DNA from: Spirodela intermedia
Lineage: Eukaryota > Streptophyta > Magnoliopsida > Alismatales > Araceae
Length of the DNA stretch: 64,000 bases
Assembly: GCA_902729315.2 (NCBI GenBank)
Contig: LR746271.1
Coordinates: forward strand, 1,637,501 to 1,701,500
Direction: 5' to 3'
Below are positions 59,913 through 64,000 of the stretch, piece after piece. The position numbers and the translations under genes were made by a program. The stretch's first letter is position 1, and every line of letters begins with the position of its first letter. Under the pieces are notes generated by a model that saw only the letters and a list, made by a program, of their open reading frames with translations, was not told the DNA's origin and searched no databases.

Positions 59913-62900
59913 CTCTCCCTCAAATTAGAGCATATAAGTCAAACATGCCTAACTTGGTACACGTGACGTTGTAGGAGATGCTGGCCAAACTCTTTGTGAG
60001 GACATCTGCTAGTTGATGAAATGATGTCACATGAGAACTAGAGATAAATTCAGACATAACTTTATCTCGAATGTAATTACAGTCGATTTGAATATCTTTA
60101 GTAAGCTCATGAAAGGTGGGATTGCCAACAATGAAGATGGTAACTTGATTGTTGTAATGCATGAGTATTGGAGAGAGAGAAGCGATGCTGCTATGTGATA
60201 CTCGAATTCTGCACTAGAATAGGACACTACCCTCTATTTTTGAGACCGCTATGTGACTAAGTTATCGCCAATGTATGTGTAATGTATGTGAATAGGCACT
60301 TGTATATCTAGCGTCAGAGTAGACTACAATGTGGAGATAGCCGTGTTGCCGATAGATGAGTCCTTTTCCTGGGGCTCACTTGATGTAGGTGAGGACTTAT
60401 AGAGCACCCTCCCAATGAACTTGTCGAGGCTTCTATATGAATTGACTCAAGACATTAACTGTGTACATAATGTCATGACGAGTGATAGTAAAATATATTA
60501 GCTTGCCCAACAATTGTCGATACCGGTTAACATCTTCGAGTAGGGGAGATGAAATGCCTTAGAACTGTGGGCGAGTTTTCATGGGCAAAGTCTTCGGCTT
60601 ACACCCAAGGAGACATATTTCCTGAAGCATGTCGAGGGTATACTTTCGCTAAGTGAGGGTGAGCTTCCGATCTTGATACATAAACTCAATTTTAAGAAAA
60701 TATCACGGAGTCCTCAAGTCATGAATGTTGAGGTGCTGTTGCAAGTAGGTTTTGACAACAAAAATATTGACCTCATCACTTTCAATCACAAGAATATTGT
60801 TGACATAGACTATAAGGATGATAAAGTCATCTTTTGTTTTCTTCGTGAGTATGGTGGGATCTGCAGTGTAGGAGGTGAAGTCGAAGGTAATGAGTAAATC
60901 ACTAAACTTGTTAAACCAAACACGTAGACTCTACTTGAGCTCATAAATGACATGCCACAAGAGACATACTTTCGATGACACCCCCTGAATAACATACCTA
61001 AAAGGTTACTCTATAAAGACTTGCTCTGTTATAAAGACTTGCTCTGTGAGATCAGTGTATAGAAAGGCATTAGAAACATCTAACTGGTGGAGAGATCATG
61101 CTTGATTGATGACGAGAGATAGGAGCACGCGAATAGAGTTAAGACAAACGACATGAGAGAACGTCTTAGTGTAATCGATCACATATGCTTGTGTGAAGCC
61201 TTGGGTGACTAGATGAGCTTTGTGATGAGCGATTGAATCATCTAGGTGATACTTGAGAGTAAACATCTACTTGCACATCACAATGTTGGCATTAGTTGGA
61301 CACGTAACTAAATGTCAAGTCTCCTGAACGACCAACGTAGCTACTTATAAATCTATGGCCGCCTTTCATGTAAGTATTTGTGTAGCCTTATCATGCAATT
61401 GTTGAAGCAACTCGGAGGCCATAGAGAGGGCAAAGGCAAGAAAAAAAGGAGAAAGAAGGTCATAGGAGATAAATTAGGAGATGAGATGGTGGGTGCAGAC
61501 ACATGTACCTTTGTGGAGGGCAATAGGAAAATGAAGGTCATTAGGTAGAGTAGTGACCAAAGATGCAAAAGAGATTGTAGAAGAGGATGAAGAGGATATT
61601 GTATCCATAGTGGCTCGAGGAAGAGTCAAAATAGGAGAGAAGAAATGAGACTCCTCATAAAAAGTGACGTCGGCCACGGTCATATAATAATGTGTACTGG
61701 AGAAGTAGATTCGATAACCTTTTTACATACAAAAGTAAATGACAAAGACCCTTTTAAGAGCACGAAGGGTAAGTTTAGAAAGAGAAAGAGAGAAATCCTA
61801 GATGAAGGCAGTGCATCCAAAGACTCAAGGGAGAAGAGAAAAAATAAGAGAATCAAGGATTAAGCAATGAAAAGGAATGACCCCCTCAAAAAGAGTGAAG
61901 GGAAGCCAATTCTAGAAGTAAGTGACAGTTAGAAGGACGTTAATCTAAAGATAGTAAGAGACATTCATTTCAAAAAGAAGTGTACAAGTGATGTCAAAAA
62001 ACTGACAATGTTTGTGTTTAGCAACATCATTCTACTACGAAGTGTGAGGATAAGTGGTCTAGTAGAAGATGTCACGATCATTGCAAAAGGTGTGAAGAGA
62101 TGCTTGAACAAACTCAAGAGCGTTATCAGTACAAAAAATCTTAGACATAGTAATGTATTAAGTGATAACTTCGGTGATGAAGTAAGTAATTACGATAACA
62201 ACCCTAGAGCGGTCGTGGAGGAACTAGACCTAATTTACATGAGTATAGTCATCAACAAAAATGATGTCATAATGATGATTCGAGATGGAGGAAGTACAAG
62301 ATGGTCCCCATACATCACAATGTTGAATGTCAAATAGAGCGGAAGAGGGGATGCCATCACAACTAGGATAAGAAGCACAGTGATGTTTGCCTAATTGACA
62401 AGATTTGCACACAAATTTAGAGAGAAAAAGTCACGATAAGATTTTTTGTAACTTAGAGAAAGGTTCAAACGACAATGCCACAAAAGAAAAGAAATAGTCG
62501 TAGAGGTGATAAAAAAGACTTGAAGGATAAATGAGGGTTTATTAGAAATGAGTTCGTAGACATCCTAATCTTTTTTATGACCCAAATTAATCTTTCATTT
62601 GGTACGTAGATCTTGAAAAGTATAGTGAAAGGAAAAGAATATGATTGTACAAAAGAGGGCACGGGTAATAGTATTGATGAATAGAAGGTTAGTAGAAAAA
62701 CTGAGAACGTAGAGAACTTGTGTAAGGTGAAGGGAGGGAAAAGTCGAAGTGACACTATAACCTTTGACTAGATAGGTCTAACCATCGACAATGATGATAG
62801 GGGGATGGGCCGAGTAGGCTGATAGGAGGAGAGAATAGGAGGGATACTAGTCATGTGGGTGGAGGTCCTCGAATTGATAATCCACGACATTGAAGAAGAA

Positions 62901-63030
62901 GTAAGAAGAGCATGTGTACTTGGCATGGAGGTTGAAAATGAGGTGAGCCTGGTAGAGGTGGAAGCATCGGTATTATTGGCATGGCGAATGATATTATACT
63001 TCACAAGCATCAAGGTCACGTGAAAGGTAG
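59913..63030 (-). mobile_element. Ty1/copia retrotransposon, degenerate
   Basis: Minus strand from 63030 downward reads, across many stops: protease-side SMSWIINSRTSTHMTS (62840-62900) with the catalytic DSG changed to NSR; integrase zinc region and CxxCQLGKHH (62380-62410); core HCDVWGPS and DYTHVN; then reverse transcriptase pieces near 60700-61300; and RNase H with SSAEFEYHIAA (60160-60220), FHQLADVLTKSL (59970-60010) and KLGMFDLYA. The whole gag-side is unclear. It is inactive. Confidence 0.82.
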
Positions 63031-64000
63031 GAGTTAAAACATGGTATGGAGTGGGGAACGTTAGAGTCGGAGAAGGTCACGTGGAAGGTAGGAGTAAGAT
63101 TTTCTCCTTTTCTCACGCGGCAATAATTAATATTATCTATTTTACTAGATGATAATCGATATTTGAACATATACCCTTTCGTGTGTGAGAGGGAATAATC
63201 GATATCGTCTGTTTTACCAAATGATAATCGATATTTGTAAATATATTCTCTGACACATGGTTTGATGAAGACCGTTGGATCCTTACACCGTCATTTTGCT
63301 CTAAAGAGGGGTGATGTGGACTAATAATCGTCGTTAGATCTCCATTAGCTCTCACTCGTTTTGCTGTGATTTATCGGGATCCATGTGTGAGGATAGCCAC
63401 CGTTGGATTGGCGGCTACTTTTTGTGCGTTGATGCTGCGACGTGGCATCTCCTGGATCATCAGATCTGCTAGCAGTCATCGTTGGATCTTGGAGCTACTT
63501 TTTCGTATGACGACGGTGGTGATGTGGCTTCATGTGGTGCGTCGGATCTGCTAGTAGTGGCCGTGAGATCCTAGAGCTACTTTTTCGTATGATGGCAGCG
63601 GTAACACAACTTTATGTAGTGTGTTAGATCTGACCACTACTATCGCGCGACCGCCAAATCTGAAAAGAATAACAAGATAAAGTTAATCCCATATCAGAAA
63701 TATTATGCGAGTGTTATCATATATAATAATGACGTCATTTGATTATATTTATTTTAATGCCTAAAACTTTTGGAAAAATTATAAAAAATATATTTCAAAT
63801 CATAAAAATTTAGCACAATGTTTAGAAATAAATAAATGAGAATTAAGCCTCAAGATATGAAATAAAATCTCATCATTTTCTTTTTATTCATAAAATATTA
63901 ATTTAAATTAAGATTTAGAGAGGTTTATTTAAATAATAAATAAAATAATTAACATGATAACTTGTGAAATACTTCTCAAATATGCATTATTCTTCTTGAT
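63031..64000. other. upstream side of the copia element, with short tandem repeats
   Basis: 63130-63250 contains a ~65-bp direct duplication (TATTTTACTAGATGATAATCG-type words, each ending in ATAATCGATATTTG). 63405-63620 contains about three units of ~80 bp with GAGCTACTTTTTCGTATGA and GATCTGCTAG. The final 350 bases are AT-rich with no feature seen. No 5' LTR or host gene recognised. Confidence 0.6.

Overview
The window is plant nuclear DNA. Genes are split by GT-AG introns, the recognisable proteins belong to land-plant families, and the gaps hold decayed Ty3/gypsy, Ty1/copia and LINE-like elements plus a very high density of (GA/CT)n microsatellites. Strongly GC-rich exons in some genes (for example the CDK-like kinase) against AT-rich gaps suggest a monocot, but this is inference and I cannot name the species. 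All exon borders were worked out by eye from GT/AG sites, reading phase and remembered family sequences.

Layout. 1-2.9 kb: two tandem CASP-like membrane protein genes (minus strand). 3.6-9.8 kb: an ATOS/FAM214-type gene (minus) with a 5' UTR intron. 11.6-20.2 kb: a transposon nest: a LINE-type ORF1 remnant, then a chromovirus (Ty3/gypsy with chromodomain) whose parts lie in the permuted order integrase-chromodomain / LTR / gag-protease-RT-RNase H, then a second copy's gag and LTR fused in inverted orientation; that LTR carries a (GA) run of about 196 bp. 20.5-24.5 kb: copia and chromovirus scraps in AT-rich DNA. 25.1-28.5 kb: SKL1, a catalytically degenerate shikimate kinase-like chloroplast protein (minus). 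31.6-34.7 kb: a CDK-like kinase of the IBS1/At1g54610 group (plus). 35.7-43.0 kb: an At2g33490-like BAR-domain protein with a long proline-rich tail (minus).

44.4-55.0 kb is a CC-NBS-LRR resistance gene cluster: one intact single-exon gene (52358-55042, 894 aa) and decayed relatives at 44697-46823, 48440-48668 and 49324-49855. It also contains displaced pieces of other genes: exon 1 and an intron segment resembling the BAR gene, a receptor-kinase N-terminus, and a proteasome beta-5 C-terminus. From 57 kb to the end is AT-rich sequence with a degenerate copia element (59.8-63.0 kb, minus) and short tandem repeats.

The genes do not form an operon-like system. The coherent story is ordinary housekeeping and developmental genes on the left and a recombining NLR cluster on the right, with retroelements between. 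I see no convincing new multi-gene system. The observations most worth checking are the permuted and inverted chromovirus, the reshuffled NLR tails with captured gene fragments, and a possible in-frame cassette exon in the BAR gene.
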